DNA of 64,000 nt, taken from positions 12,647,070 through 12,711,069 of the forward strand of contig NC_064038.1 in assembly GCF_932526225.1 (NCBI RefSeq), written 5' to 3'. The notes under the pieces are model-generated. The model ran no database searches, was not told where the DNA came from, and was given only the letters and a program-made list of their open reading frames with translations. Positions 37,101 through 50,600 of this stretch are shown here, piece after piece (position 1 is the stretch's first letter; every line of letters starts with the position of its first letter). Made by a program: the position numbers and the translations under genes. This stretch comes from Nematostella vectensis (taxonomy: Eukaryota; Cnidaria; Anthozoa; Actiniaria; Edwardsiidae).

Positions 37101-39113
37101 TGTCTGTCAACATCACTGTCACAGCTACTAGCTGCTCGCGACACGTCAGGCTTTGCGACCTGATTAGAAAGATGTTTGACACCAACTCCCATTCTCTGGC
37201 AGTTCACCTATATCCACTCCACACACTGAAATGAAGGGTGTTATGTTAGGGGTGTGTTAATACCACAACATCTCAAATAGGATTGCACAAATGAATGTCA
37301 TAATCCACCGTTGCTCATGCGTAACCTACTGTAAATACTGGCACATAAACAAGAATGCTGTCGCTTCGCAAACCTTGACTTTGCAGGCCAATAACCAGGG
37401 GGAACCCCTCCCCCTTTGACTTGAAGGTCTGCTCTAATGAAGACACATATGTAGTAACACTGGGACCTAGGACAAGCTACCTAAAAAAAAATTGTCCACT
37501 AAATGGGTAAACATCCCCCCTTGCTCAAAATCTTGGCTACAAGCCTGCTTAGTTGTTTCTATTTATTTTCTAATCTATTTTATACCCAGAACCACTGTAG
37601 GATTAAGACATATGGATTCTCAGAGTGCAACTTTATTTGAAATCGGTGGACACGACACAACTACTATCACAAACTCTTTCAAAATAAAGAAAATGAGTTA
37701 TTTGAGCTTTGGGTTGTTCTCCCATTTTCTGATAAACATGGAGAGGACACACCAAGAAACACATTAACTCATCCCAACATCTTCAGGAAGTGCAGGCCAT
37801 TACTCATTTCAAATGTTCCTATTTTAGTAAAAGTCAATCAATGAATGATTAAGAAAAGGTCATTTCTCAGGCAGTCATCATATGACTCATGTCTGGCCAT
37901 ATAACAAAGCTAAAATCAATATTGTTGGTTTTGTGGAGGGAGAAAAACTGAAGAACCTATTGAAAAACCCTTGGAGCAAAGGCAAGACTTACAAACCCAA
38001 CTTACATCAGAACCAGGAATCCAAACCCACAAGGCTTCATGGGTATCAAGTAAATAAGCAGATAATCCAGGTTTCAAAAGCTAAAGAATTCATGTTCTTA
38101 TGAACATTCACATGGCTTTCAGATACAAGATTTCAGCCGTTTACGGGCTACCCATGAACCACCACGGTTTACGATACATGGATTCTTAAGTGCAACCTTA
38201 TTTTTAATACTGGAGGTGTATACAGTAGCATCAGCTGTTTACAGTAGACATGAGAATCAAGGACTTGGATACAAGCATGACATGAGGATTCTTACGTGCT
38301 TTTGGGGGAATTCAAATAATATTTATACCTTAAGTAGTTTGGGAGATGAAATTTTCCTGATATTAATAGAAAACTATGTGAGCATTATCTTGGGTTTATC
38401 AGAAACTTAAGGCAGATGCATTACTGTTAACAATGATGTTCAGCTGTGCCATTGTAAACATTGTGAAAGGGTAAAAGTTTAATTTCAGGTGGAGATATTT
38501 GAGGCTCTGACAATTTCACAATGAATGTCCTGAGAAGAAAAGAAACGCAGAAAGCATTTTATTTTGAATATTACATGTCAAATTTGCTAAACGGAATGTT
38601 ATGCTCCCTTTTCTTGTTCTTTTTGTTAGCTTCTGATTCGCATCAACTTGTTAATTTTTTGGTGAAAAACACCAAATGTAAACATAGTACATTTGTAAAT
38701 TAATAAATCGTCAGCTAATCTAAAATGTCCAGTCCCTTGGGTGTACTATAAAGAGACAAATTTATAAAAACGAACAATCCATTTATACAATAAAAAAACA
38801 GTTAGATCTAGGACTATCATTAATATATATATTTTAGCCTTTAATCTACATTTCTTATTTTAGCAATTAGACTTTGCAAGAAATTGCTTTCACGACAAAA
38901 ATGTTATCGATCTCTCGAGATTGACCCTAGCAATACCCATATGGGCTGATAAGTGTTGAGTTAATAATGATAATAGATAATGAATGGAGCTATTTTATAG
39001 GAAAATAAGTACCGTAACTAACTCCCAATGAAAACAATATCGTAAACTTACTTCTTGACATCAGCGTGTTTGAAAAGAGACGCGAACCGCTTTGCGAACT
39101 GCTCAACTTTCAT
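34178..39113 (-). CDS. disordered Ser/Arg/Lys-rich protein, function unknown
   Basis: Not recognised. Proposed exons 39113-39052, 37193-36984, 36282-36087 and 35602-34178 join in phase to about 630 aa. The first exon (MKVEQFAKRFASLFKHADVK) is amphipathic and tentative; an ATG at 37192 is an alternative start. The middle exons are acidic and Pro/Thr-rich (HDTPTEPEAPTTPKQEIPVS). The last exon (474 residues) begins VWQGYSGNIYFDP and has basic stretches (QKQSNRRNHSCHRKTKSC, RKSPQRRDNDDSD) and a Ser/Glu-rich stretch (DSAESVCTSESES). No membrane segment or signal peptide is seen. Sequence composition suggests a largely unstructured scaffold-like protein. Splice sites are good (cgcttcag|, tttacag|, AGT|gtaagt, AAG|gtacag). 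Confidence 0.7.
35570..35935 (-). repeat. 49-51 bp array derived from an exon's acceptor end
   Basis: Units start near 35645, 35694, 35743, 35794 and 35844 (gtatggtgcaatagctaatgg type). Each contains gaagtaaatattgcctct, resembling the plus strand of the true exon start, gaagtagatattgccgct (35568-35585). A second, diverged copy of the exon-intron boundary, gtagatattgctgctacaat...cctgttacactgaag, lies at 35880-35920. The array therefore appears to be seeded by the junction at 35602/35603. Confidence 0.8.
37210..39050. other. long intron of the 34-39 kb gene
   Basis: AT-rich, no convincing exon. Short open frames at 37492-37767 and 37882-38103 show no family signal. A loose repeat of cagagtgcaactttattt / ttaagtgcaaccttattt occurs near 37620 and 38184. 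Confidence 0.4.
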
Positions 39114-39511
39114 AAAATGTTTGCCAAATTATAAGTCCATTTGCTTCAAGACTGCACTAGGAGCCATAATATCTTGATTTCGTTACTTTATAGAGAATTT
39201 ATGTTTTAGATACATGAAACAACCCCCTACGGTTTGAGTTTTGGTCTCAATTCGGGTGACCGTGAAAAATATACACAAAAGCCTCGCTTCGCAACCAGAA
39301 CAAAAGAGCAACTAATGAAATATTCATAAACCAAACCAGTGGGAGGATTCCAGAGAATCACACAAAAGGAATCTAATCCTATAGAAAAACCAGAGAGAAG
39401 ATTTATTTGTTTCTCTGTAGAAAATCACGACAAAAACATCGTTAGCAACCTAAGACAAGCTGAAAATAGTAATTTGGCGATGAATATTAAAAGACCATTT
39501 AATAACTCACC

Positions 39512-39557
39512 TGCCAATGTGGCCTTGCTTTAATTTAGCATGATCTTGCAGCATAGC
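39512..39557 (-). CDS. possible first coding exon (partial)
   Basis: A minus-strand ATG near 39557 opens MLQDHAKLKQGHIGR and meets a good donor, GGCAG|gtgagtta, at about 39513. It could be an alternative 5' exon of the gene ending at 34178, but phase with the 39113 exon is not clean. Treat as a weak candidate. Confidence 0.3.
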
Positions 39558-39799
39558 TGCTTCATTTTCGCATTGTTACGGCTTGCGCACGGTCGTTGAA
39601 GTTTGTTGAAAAATTTAGGTCAGATCTGTCCATCGGCACCATCCGCCATTGTTTGACAACATACGGGGCCTCCCGGGAAATCGCTAAGGTACCATAATGC
39701 ATTGCAGGGAGTTCGGGGTTGCAGATGCAAGGGCGATAGGAACAATTCTGATAATAAACCACGAAATCTCTTCTAGTTGGCTGGTGTGCCGATCGAGCT

Positions 39800-39925
39800 A
39801 TGTTGCGTAATCTAAGCTACTACCCCGTGGCGCGCGAATTGTATGTCCCCGACGCGCTAGCCAAACCTACCCGACTATATTTATTACAAGTGAAGTGCTC
39901 GAGCTCAGATCATTCGATTTCAAAG
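39800..39925 (+). CDS. possible first coding exon on the plus strand (partial)
   Basis: ATG at 39800 opens MLRNLSYYPVARELYVPDAL and continues to a donor TCAAAG|gtaaaa at 39925. The frame stays open past the donor for 106 residues in total. No downstream exon was recognised before the LINE fragment at 40368. It may be a genuine 5' exon of a gene cut up by insertions, or a chance frame. Confidence 0.3.
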
Positions 39926-40367
39926 GTAAAATCTAATTCATTTAGATTTGCCTGGGGTGGTTGGCACATTTTCCATAAGCCACATTTATACAAGACACCC
40001 TTTTCTTTACAACCCACTGTCTTGGCTGGTGACTATTGGAGTGGTTTTCAAAAACCCGTGAAATACTATTCAGTTTATTTAATGCACTGTAATGTCTTTG
40101 TTCTCTTTTGTTTGAATTAATTATTACACTTTAACAATTACATTATGTTGCACGGGATTTTGAAAACCACTTTTTTCCATAGTTTCTCAATTTGTTTTAT
40201 AAGAGAAAAGAAACAAACACCAAATTGCGTGTAGTATTATTTTATTAAACAAAAGATATTATGTAATTGTTGACGATACAACTATTTTTTAGATTATTCC
40301 ACGCTGCAGCCCTAGTTACATACAGTATATAGAAAATTATATTAGCGAGTTTGCAGCGACTCGAGGT

Positions 40368-41067
40368 ATGAGGTTAAATCCGAAAAAGTGTAAAGAGATG
40401 CGTATCAACTTCTTGGAATATCAATGTAACTCTTTGCAACCCCTGGTGATCCGGAGTTATATAGTTGAACAAGTGGAGAATTACAAGCTTCTTGGTGTAT
40501 TTATTAGTTCAGATCTCTCCTGGAACAAGCATGTGGAGTATGTAATAAAGAAGGCAAATAAGAGGTTATATTCTTTCCGGGTCCTCAGGAAGGCTGGTGT
40601 CGCACCGGTGGAGCTGGTTCAGATCTACTGTAACCTTGTACGTTCTGTAATGGAGTATGCTGCACCGGTGTGGGCCGCCTTTCCTGATTACCAAGGCGGG
40701 CTTGCTGGAAACAATCCAAAAAAGATCTCTAAGAGTAATTTTTTCATTACATGAATACAACGTTAGCCTGTAGCTGTGCGGGCATAGAGTCTTTGACTAA
40801 CCGCCGCGAGACTATATCGGCTGCATTTGTTACTAGGCCTAAAGGTATCAAACTCCTCAGCGATGTTATTCCAAGGGGAGTACCAATAAGCCATGGATAC
40901 TCCCTTAGATCAGGGCCGCAGCGCACCCAAATGCCCAAAGAACTCACAGATAGAAACAACAAGCTTGCGACTGTACGATACGCATAATCAAGCTATATTG
41001 TCAATACTGTAAGAGTGTTTCTGACCACCACTGTAATTCAGTCTGTACTGTCAAGTGGTCAATAAAC
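40368..41067 (+). pseudogene. LINE reverse transcriptase C-terminal fragment with 3' tail
   Basis: Reads LNPKKCKEMRINF, YKLLGVFISSDLSWNKHVEY and LVRSVMEYAAPVWAAF, the typical C-terminal RT segment of non-LTR retrotransposons (after YxDD). A frameshift near 40700 moves the frame, which then runs to SHGYSLRSGPQ and a stop at 40985. It is 5'-truncated. The element ends in an (ATC)n(ATT)n microsatellite. Confidence 0.88.
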
Positions 41068-41257
<190 letters not shown>

Positions 41258-41639
41258 GAAGGTCTGATAACCATAACAGGCAATGTGATTAGCTGTGGAG
41301 GGGATGTGCAGTCATAGATATTATGCAAAATAAGTATGTTTTCTATAAAGGCTGCTTTTGGTGGTTCTTGGGAGGGCACACACCCTGTCACGCCACCCCT
41401 AGCTGAATGCCTTGCCCAGTAAGCTACTGAAGGCTACTACAGGCTACTATAGGCATTGGCCAATAAAATAGCTATTGAAATAATTACTGTACATGTGTTA
41501 AAATATCGCGATCTCTCCTGCTTCTCCCTTACAATAGATTCTGTACTATCAATCAATGGCTGTCGTTTTTTCTAACTGGTCTAAAAGAGCCTAGGGCGAG
41601 TGCGCGGGAGATGTGTGATATTCTAAAACGTTAGGGACT

Positions 41640-41875
41640 AGGCACCATTTCCAAAATGGCTGCCAGCAAAATCGTAGTAAACACGAATTCCTGCAAGTTT
41701 AAGTAGAAATTCTCGACTGACAAAGGTCTAGAGCGATAAAAAGGGGAAAAACTGATTGAGGCGGGACTCCCAAATATGGTATGTAATGCCTAATAAGGAA
41801 ATTACCGAACGAGCTAGAAAAACCGACAGTTTTTAAAGCAAGATTGACTGATATCGGTAAGGGGGCTCTTTGGGG
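41640..41875. repeat. dispersed ~230 bp repeat, copy 1
   Basis: Shares ttccaaaatggc, gtaaacacgaattcctgcaa, cctaataagga and cgagctagaa blocks in order with 50757-50980 (Kazal gene 1) and about 63020-63240 (Kazal gene 2). The copy at 50767 keeps a 69-codon frame, but the frame is not conserved here, so it is more likely a dispersed element than a gene. Confidence 0.75.
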
Positions 41876-42299
41876 TAAAAGGGGTAGGGGTGACCGTCGG
41901 AGAACCCGAAAAAAATACCCTAAAATACTACGGTACTAAGAAATCACAACCCCCCAAAATACCTTACAAAAAAAACCCTACAAATACCAATAAAAAAACG
42001 ACTTACAAGGGGAAGAAGCGAAGCAAAGTCGCGGAATTCGCGCAACGATGGGTTGACCCAGGTTCCCTCCTGATCTCAGGATCTGGCTATTCACTGGACT
42101 GACGCAGACATTTAGCGAATTGAGTGGCCCCGTTTTGTATTTCAGTTTTGCCAAACCTCGGATTTCAAACCCTAAAAAATACGACGGTCACCCCTACCCT
42201 CAATTTATAGGGAGGACCCCCCACCCCCCGAGACTAAAGTACACTGCAGTATTTCCCAAGAATCTGTGCGTCTCCTCCATGGCTATGTTTGCCTTGGTG

Positions 42300-42830
42300 G
42301 TTTAAAATCATGCGGCAATCAATTTTGTCTTATTTCTGGTCCAATATCTGCAATCGTAGTCGTTCTGGACAAAAGAATCTTTGTACATCAGTGAAATTTA
42401 GAAATTTCCGCCAGATTTTCCGCTTCAAAGCACTCTGCCTCGTTTCCATGTTTTACCCGAAAAATGTATACATTTGCGCTGTCGCCTAACCCCCCCTTTT
42501 CCTTCTTTTCAAAAATACAAATCCGGTTTGTGTATCTAATAACAACCGACGATCGCAAATGGAATAGATTCCACAGAAAGCTTTCTAATTTTATACGGAA
42601 CTAAGGGACGAGGTCATAACAATTGGCCAAGCTAGGGACCTGATTTAGGGGGGTGGGGTATGACCCGCCGCCACCCACCATTTTGGGGATGGGGGGGGGG
42701 GGGGGGGTATGGAAGCCCGCCGGTAACCTTACGTCCCGATGAGGCGGGAAGGGGGGGGGGGGGTAGGACAACCTTACGAGACCGACCGATGGTGATGACG
42801 GGGGGGGGGGGGGAGGCAGCCCGCCGATTA
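42300..42830. repeat. dispersed repeat and G-rich tracts, no gene
   Basis: 42525-42605 resembles 46745-46832 (ctaataacaaccga ... ttttatacggaactaag). 42650-42815 holds three poly-G runs separated by short spacers reading like 'atcacccgccacc', the same arrangement as 46266-46560. I see no coding signal. Confidence 0.6.
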
Positions 42831-45800
42831 CGACAGATACACCAATTCAGGGAGGGTATGGAGCGCTTCCACTGGCAAATAGATTCCCATTTGAGGCAAC
42901 TTTCCATGCATAGGGCCTATTCGCACTAAGCAAATGTTTGTTTGTTTTGACAAAAAAAAAAAAACTTTCAACGCTAGCGGGAAACGTGCGAATGCGTTTG
43001 TTCGACCAGGACAATTTTCAACGACCTTCAAAGACTACGCTGGCCTGTTCTGGAGGCGGCCAGAACTAGGCAAAACGTTAGGTTTTTTAATTAACACCAA
43101 GCTTTACTTGAGCAGAAGTTGTTGTTTTTTATATTCATAGAATGAATTTACTACCAGTAAGGCGATAAGTTGTGCAAAAATATTCCAAGGAAGCATTGTG
43201 ATCAAACGTAAACAAATTCTGCAACTCGGCTTTTTCGCGTGAGAAATCCGAGTCTAATTTTGAATGACGTTTGGGTCGCGTTCGGCTTTTTGTTTGACCT
43301 CTTAGTGCGAATGCGATTTACAAGCCAATCGATCGGCCAGGACAAAATTTGGCTGGCTGTTTGTACCGGGATGACAAACTTTGTCCTCCTAGTGCAATTA
43401 GGCCCATAGCCAAGATAAAAATGCACATCTCCACCAGCAACCATATAATTACGAATCGAATAACTTTGATGTTGATACAATGACAATGGCTCAGCATGCC
43501 AGTTGCGCTACACGTCAGGAAATTTAATATGCTGTCCAGATAATGGCCTTGCAAATTGCCATGTCATATGTAATTACACCTGAGTTTTATTATTTATAAT
43601 CACATAAGGTCTAATAAGGTCTAACTGATATAAATGATACTGATTAGTATGATTAACCATAATGCAGGCGAGTAGTATTCTACCAAAGCAGACAAGGCTA
43701 GCCTAGCCGGACACTTAACGGTAAAGATCCTGGCTCACTGAAAGGGTGAGAACGAGTTCAGAGCGACTCATGGTGGAATTATTATTTTTATTTTGAGGCA
43801 ATGCGCGACACGGCCCAAATTACAGATATTTTCATCTGCGCTTCAAGACATCTACTGTAGATTTCCTGTTAAGATTCCCAAAGGACTACTAAAGCGAACA
43901 CAAATAAAACAGCCTAACAAACATATGCAGTGCAGACCACTCTGCGGCAACTCTTATCGGCATTAAATCGCTTTTGCATTGTGCCAGGCATAATCCGTGG
44001 TTTCCTGATAGCAAAAGCTTAATTTCTTTATACTTTACTGCGCTGGCATTCGCAAGGCCCACTTAAATAGAATGATCTGCAAGAAATTACCCTTCACTTT
44101 GTGACTGTATTATAATCGATTATCATATATCTACAGTGACTCAAGAAACTTGACTTCGCACTGAACTAGTCACATCCTATTTTCTAAAAGCCAATTGAAG
44201 TAAAAGCCAGGAAATCTAAGGCCGCTCCCAGCCTCCTCTCCCCAGGCATCTCTAGGTCTAGGTGCTGGAAAATTCAAAACTAAACAAATAGAGAATCTAA
44301 GGGTAGGGGCAAAGAAAGTAGCTGTTATTTACTTATTCACTGTTACTTTTAATTCATCCATATCCAATAGGTGATTCGACCAATTGGATGACCCTTTAGA
44401 CACGTGAGTAGGCTTTTACATAGGCAAGTCCCCAGAGATATAACTGTGTGGTAAAATACTCACGTGTCCAAATCAGTTTCAAATCATTGCACTTTCTCTG
44501 AATCAATTACAAAACAGCGCTATGCTGTTCTTTTGCCGGATCCTTATTTTCTCTTACTATTTGCCATTTCGTGTAATTTCTGATCGACTTTGGATTACAC
44601 AGTCTTCCTCATTATTTTTGATATTCAGTCTCAGGAGTTTGGCGGTATAAACTGCGACTTCGGAGGCATGTTGTTGTGAACTCAACAGCGCTCGAGGAAT
44701 GCCTGAATTTATTTCATTTCAACAAAATTTGTTTCATTATCTACTCTGTGTCTACTGTAGTTATCTGGATTCCCAGGAACGAAACATGCATACTTTCGAC
44801 TTTTCATCTAATCAATGAAGTACTATTTTAGACATTGAGTGCTCTTGAGTATATTTTTAATTCACTGATGGACTAGCTTTGATTCCCTGATGAACATAGA
44901 CTTTGTGTTTCCACCTCGATTGGTCAAAGCGCCTATTGAAATTGGATGAGTTAATCGTAACAGTAAAACTGGACCACTTCCCTGCTAGCAGAGGCTTCTT
45001 ATCTCTGTATTTCGCTGGGCTGGAGTTCGCGAGGAAAGGATACGTGGGGCGGGGAGCGTTTTTGCGTGACTCCGACCTCGGGCGGCTGCAAACGAGACTG
45101 GACCACGAGCGACGCGTTTTGTTTCCTTCCCCATTATATAAAAATAACAGAGTAGGCAAGACAAGTTACTAGGGACAGTGATGATGGATCCGACCTTATC
45201 AAAACAAATCCAACCACCAACGTCCTCAGCTGGGACTGCTTTGGACTTGTCATCACAAGGGAAATGTACACAAAAGCGGCAGAGAATCTATTTGATAAAA
45301 TGCTTTAGCTGACTTTGACGGGGCTTTCCTGTTTTATTTTATTGAAGGCAAGAATTAAACTTTTAATTTAACTATAAAAGCAGTCTGATCTTTGTTTTGC
45401 ATTCGTTAATGGCACACGGTGTCGCAACGTGAGTTCGCCGAAGTCCGGTCAATGAATAACTTGACAATTTGTTGGAGAAACGATAATTTTTGTGTTCCTG
45501 AGTTGCAACACATAAAAGCCATTGTGATCTCAATCAATTTCCTCTAATCATCTCCGTCTTAAGCAAGTATTTTTGCCTTTGGAGCTGAACTCAAGCTTAG
45601 TTTAGCTTAGTTTAACATCAATAATATGACACAAAGGAATATTTATCGTTATATAGCCCTCCGGGATTATATGAAAATTGCTATCTAAAATTTGTACTCA
45701 AGGGGTAAGAAACTTTATTTTAGTTAGCTGAGAGACATTATTGACTCATTCTAAGTGAATGAAGATAAAACGTATTTCAGAGCTCTACATTTTATTTTCC

Positions 45801-46260
45801 GTTTAGAGTGTCATTAGAGCGGTACCCTGGGTACCAGAGGCTCCGAGCTTCGCGGCGTTCGTTCCATACTTGAGAATTAAGCTTTTGTTTTAACAAAACA
45901 AATAATCATGGAAAAACTTTGCCAAATTTAGGACACACACCGCATCCGTATAAGAATTGTTGGTTTCACGATGATGACGTTAATCTGTTGGACGTGTATC
46001 AAATGGCAAAAGCGCTGTCCAAAGTGTTAATCCTGAATGGCGTTTTTCGCACGTATTTCTTCTGAGGGGATTCCGACCTACCGTTTCAACTTGTAGCTTA
46101 ATTAACTTTTTAATTGATCAGCAAAGAGTCTAAAGGCCACAACGACTTACACAACCGCGTACTGCAAAAGGAAACTATATACCATGAAACGGTCGCGACC
46201 CAAATATACGGATTGTGATTGCCTCGTATAGACAGTGTATCAAGTGAATGTTGCAACAAC
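42831..46260. other. gene-poor intergenic region
   Basis: No exon chain found on either strand. About 43950-44070 and 44985-45030 share diverged words (ttctttatactttactgcgctggc / ttatctctgtatttcgctgggct) and may be ends of one repeat family. 45822-45855 carries one arm of the MITE seen at 1209 (accctgggtaccagaggctc). Confidence 0.45.
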
Positions 46261-46265
46261 TGTGT

Positions 46266-46401
46266 GTGTGTGGGGGGGAGGGGGGGGGGGTTATACAGCC
46301 CGCCACCACTGTAGTAGTGGGGGGTGGGTGGGTATCACCCGCCACTAGCAACCTATTTTAAAAGTCGGGTCCCTAGCATGGATGGTTCCTCGTCACCATG
46401 T

Positions 46402-46445
<44 letters not shown>

Positions 46446-46560
46446 GGTGTTCCTACCGCCACTTTGTGGTGGTGTGCGTGTGTGTTGGGGGGGGGGGGGG
46501 GGGGGTATCACCCGCCACCCATCAACCTTTTTTTAAAAGTCGGGTGCCTAGTTTGGATAA
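46266..46560. repeat. poly-G tracts in a locally repeated unit
   Basis: Three poly-G runs (about 46271-46290, 46405-46445 and 46489-46506) alternate with 'tatcacccgccacc' and 'ttttaaaagtcgggt(g/c)cctag' words. Then 46570-46720 and 46820-46990 form an imperfect direct duplication (cttttttgtgcacaccatc, actgcgacgctc, agtattacgtcttttacgat). Confidence 0.85.
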
Positions 46561-47671
46561 TTGTTTTGACCTCGTCCCTAAAGCCTTTTATTTTGTGCAC
46601 ACCATCCCCGACTGCGACGCTCGGTTTCCCTGCTTCGCTTTATCTACTTTTCTAAAGGCCTTTTAATACCTAATTAAATATTTTAAGAATAGTATTACGT
46701 CTTTTACGATTTTTTATCTTGGCTTGCACGGTTTCCAAAGGCGGGCCGGGTTGTGTTTCTAATAACAACCGATTATTGTAATGGAAAAGACACCGTAGAA
46801 AGCATTTTTATTTTATACGGAACTAAGCCTTTTTTGTGCACACCATCTCCGACTGCGACGCTCTGTTTTCCACTGCTTCGCTTCATCTACTTTTTTAAAG
46901 GCCTTTTAAAAGCATGCAGGTTTACTTATAAATACAACAACGCTTAAATATTCTAAGCATAGTATTACGTCTTTTACGATTTTTTAACTTGGCTTCCACG
47001 GTTTCTAAAGGCAGGAGGGCAAGCCTCAAGGTTGATCCACGATCCACCATGAACCTCCATTTACTATACTACTCATATCAACAGATCAAATAAGTGAGAC
47101 ACCATGTGTTCGAGTTTCACATATATGTATTCTGCTGTGCAACGCAGAACTGCTCGCTGTGCTTTCGTGTTTATGAAGCTCTCAGGGAGTGAACATGTAA
47201 AATCCTCCCCCCCCCAGTGTAAAAGGCAGATAAATAATCTTACAATTACTAGCAACTGTAACCCATGGCTTACCTAATTCAGAAACACAAAAGAACTCAA
47301 AGCCATTAAATGTGCAAAAAGGGGCGTGCAAAATGACTCCTATATAAATGATTTTTTTATTCAATCACATTAATCAACGCCCCCAACTTGTCACATTCCA
47401 GTTTACCTGGAGTGGTACAGTCAGAAACGAGTGTAACCGGTTTTCAAGCCATGTCAGTGCTAAAGTGCCGTGTTGATAACATATTCTGCTTTGAAAACCA
47501 GCTAAACATGAAACTGGCGTAATTTGATACAGAATACCATTGATGATATATTATTCAAGCTAAACACCCAAAGGAGTCAACAGTCAAGGGGATCGCTGCA
47601 GCAGTAACACAAAGAGACGGGACAGACCAACTCTCGCTACGTTTGTGAATAGACGACCTCGAAGCGTAGCT

Positions 47672-50600
47672 ATGAAGACCTTATGGACACTGCTTTTGGC
47701 AGTTATGGCTGCTTCATTTTGTGCCGAAGGTGGGTAAGAACGTTGTCAATCTGTCGTTGAGACGCACCGCTTAAAGATCCGATGAAGAAATAAGTTTGGC
47801 GAGATTAAGAAACTCTAGGGTCGTACACGTCTATTGTCTTCATTGCTAGGCACAAATTCTAGAAGAACTGTTTGGGTGCTTAACCCACGTACTTTTTATA
47901 CGACTTGCGTTCCGCTTGCTCCTATTTGTAAACGGCGGTAGCCAGACACGTGTACACAACGTATTTATCCACAAAGCACTTTTATGGTTTATTATTTCAT
48001 GATGTAATCTTATTTCTGTCTTCTGTATCTTCTATGGTCATTATTTCTTGCTATGAAGAACCGTCCACAACCTCTGGCGTGAAACTTTCTGACAGGCATA
48101 TTTTTTTTTTCATCTGCTAATATCGAGATATATCTATTTGGCTCAAGACCCTTTATCTAGCCACCATCTATACAAAAACAGGTTTCATGGTTCCATTTAT
48201 TTTTTCAAGTCTGGATTGGAATGTTTTGACAAGAGATCGAGGGTGCGGCAACTTATAATGAGTAAACGTTAACAAAGGACAGATTTGGTTTTCTGAAAAA
48301 CCTGAGATTTGTCAGTAAGCCGTAATTGGAGCGCTTTTACGGAATGTCAAACGCATTCAGCTGCAAAGGAGGATACGTGTTACAGAACCGGTAGAACTTG
48401 ACCCCAAGCTCCTAAACAGTTTGTCATTATCCTTGAACATAGAGGGCTGATACGACCGTACGTGAAAAAATATAATTGAACACCATTTGCGGCTGCCAAG
48501 CGGATATGACAACTTCCTGAACGAATTCCTTTCATCCGGGGAGTTGTCTCTCGCAACATACTGCTTCATCAAATGCTGCCAGCTTTTAGCACTAAGGAAG
48601 TGCTTAGCTAAACCTTTTGATTCAGTCGAACTTCCTGCGGTTTTCCATATCCTGCGGGCTTCAGTAGACTCCAAACCAGCCAAGCAGTCCCGCGTTTGTC
48701 CGACGAATCCCAACAGAATCGCGATCACTTTTTTTTTCAGCTAATCAGCGAGAAAAAGCGATAAATACTCGTAATTCAAATGTGTTCGATTTTCGACCAT
48801 GTTGAGTACCAAGGGAGAACCGAGGGAGGTGCTTATTCAAGTAAATACTGTATTTTAGTTTCTCCTACTTACCCCAAACTGCCTCCAATATCATTTTTAT
48901 GGCGTCTGCAGCATCCTTTTCACAGTAGTAGCCTTTTTCAACAACTCTAAAACAATAAATAATCAAAGAAATCAACCAAACAGCATACCTGTCAACCTCC
49001 TAAAATCTCAAGGCTTGAGAATTTTTTTGGGGAGGGGTGGGGTATATTCATTTTTTTTTTTGGGGGGGGGGGGCTCTCGCGAACAAATCCACTTATAGAT
49101 CACCACACGAGGGTGTAGATAAATTGAGCTATGCAAGGAAATTATTGCTTTCAATATTATAGAAAATGGGCAAAATGACGATTTCCTATAGAATAATTTT
49201 CCGGAAGCGCTAAAAAGCGGGAGATTTGGTGCTCAACGCGGGAGAGGGGGTCCAAAATCGAGTTGAGGTATGACGTATCGTGACAAAGCATAGGCTGACA
49301 TCATAAAAATGTATGTAAAATAAAAGCAGGATTTTGGCCCGATGCCATTATGCCGTGTCGTATCACCGGTAACCCAGGCAATGGTTTTAAAGCTTCTTCA
49401 TAGCTACGATTTTGGGGGGTTTTCTTAACGGAATTTATGACTTCTCTACCCCTACTAAGGAAAGAGACAAGGTTGGAGGCGCTATTTTCGGTAGCACTCA
49501 AATACCGTCGCAATTTGCGAGGAAAATACAACAAACGAAATATTTTTATCTCGCACACCTATGCCAGGGTACACTTATATTCGATATGTGGCAAAACATC
49601 CGAGTTAAATCATTTTCCCTGGCCGTTAGCCATTTTTTAAAACGACTAAGCAGCCATTTGAATCCTTGACAGACGCCGTTGGACAATTAGGTACGCTCGG
49701 CTGAACACGGAGCGAAGCAAACAAATTATTACACGAGGCTGTCACAACACTGCGAGTTGCGATATTTTGCTTTTTAAACGTCAGTATTGCGGGAAAAAGA
49801 ATATATTGTGGTGTTGCGGTGTTAATTAGTCCTGCGGTGCCCAGGGTTTTCCCTTGGTACGGGATGATCTAGATCTAAGAAACCTGGAAATGCCAGTGTC
49901 GCGCATGCTCTTCAAAACTCGTCCGTCTGTGCGGTATGCGATATTTCCGATTTATTTTCTGTGGCATTGCGGTATCTTCGAAAATTTTGCGCTGTATTGC
50001 GGTAATTAGCCCCATGCCCCCCCTCTCCGTGTCGCGGTGAGGAGCCCCCAGCTTTTCACCGATCAATATTGAGAAAGATTTTCTGTTTTATTTTGAAGCA
50101 TTAGCTCAAGTGGTCCCACCCCCCTCCCCTTATTCCTCTGACCCCAGCTTTTCGACAATCAATATTGAGAAAGATTTTCTGTTTGACTTTGAAGAATTAG
50201 CTCAAGTCTTCTAGCCCCCCTCCCCTTATTCCTCTGACCCCAGCTTTTCGACGATCAATGTTGAGAAATATTTTCTGTTTGACTTTGAAGAATTAGCTCA
50301 AGTCTTCTAGCCCCCCTCCCCTTATTCCTCTGACCCCAGCTTTTCGACAATCAATATTGAGAAAGATTTTCTGTTTGATTTTGAAGCATTAGTTCAAGTG
50401 GTCCCACCCCCTACCCTTATTCCTCTGACCCCAGCTTTTCGACAATCAATATTGAGAAAGATTTTCTGTTTGATTTTAAAGCATTGCCCCAAGTGGACAA
50501 ATGTGTAAGACCATGCCCAGCAATCAACGACCCCGTGTGCGGAACAGACGGCAAGACTTACGGCAATGAATGCATGCTTGGGGCAGCGACATGTCACAGC

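Noticed and set aside
42632..42929. Gly- and Pro-rich open frames
   Set aside because: Caused by poly-G/poly-C runs; no start context or conservation clue.
48357..48728. Minus-strand 123-codon frame as a gene
   Set aside because: The paralogous stretch near 61590-61980 is broken by stops and indels, so no coding constraint is apparent.
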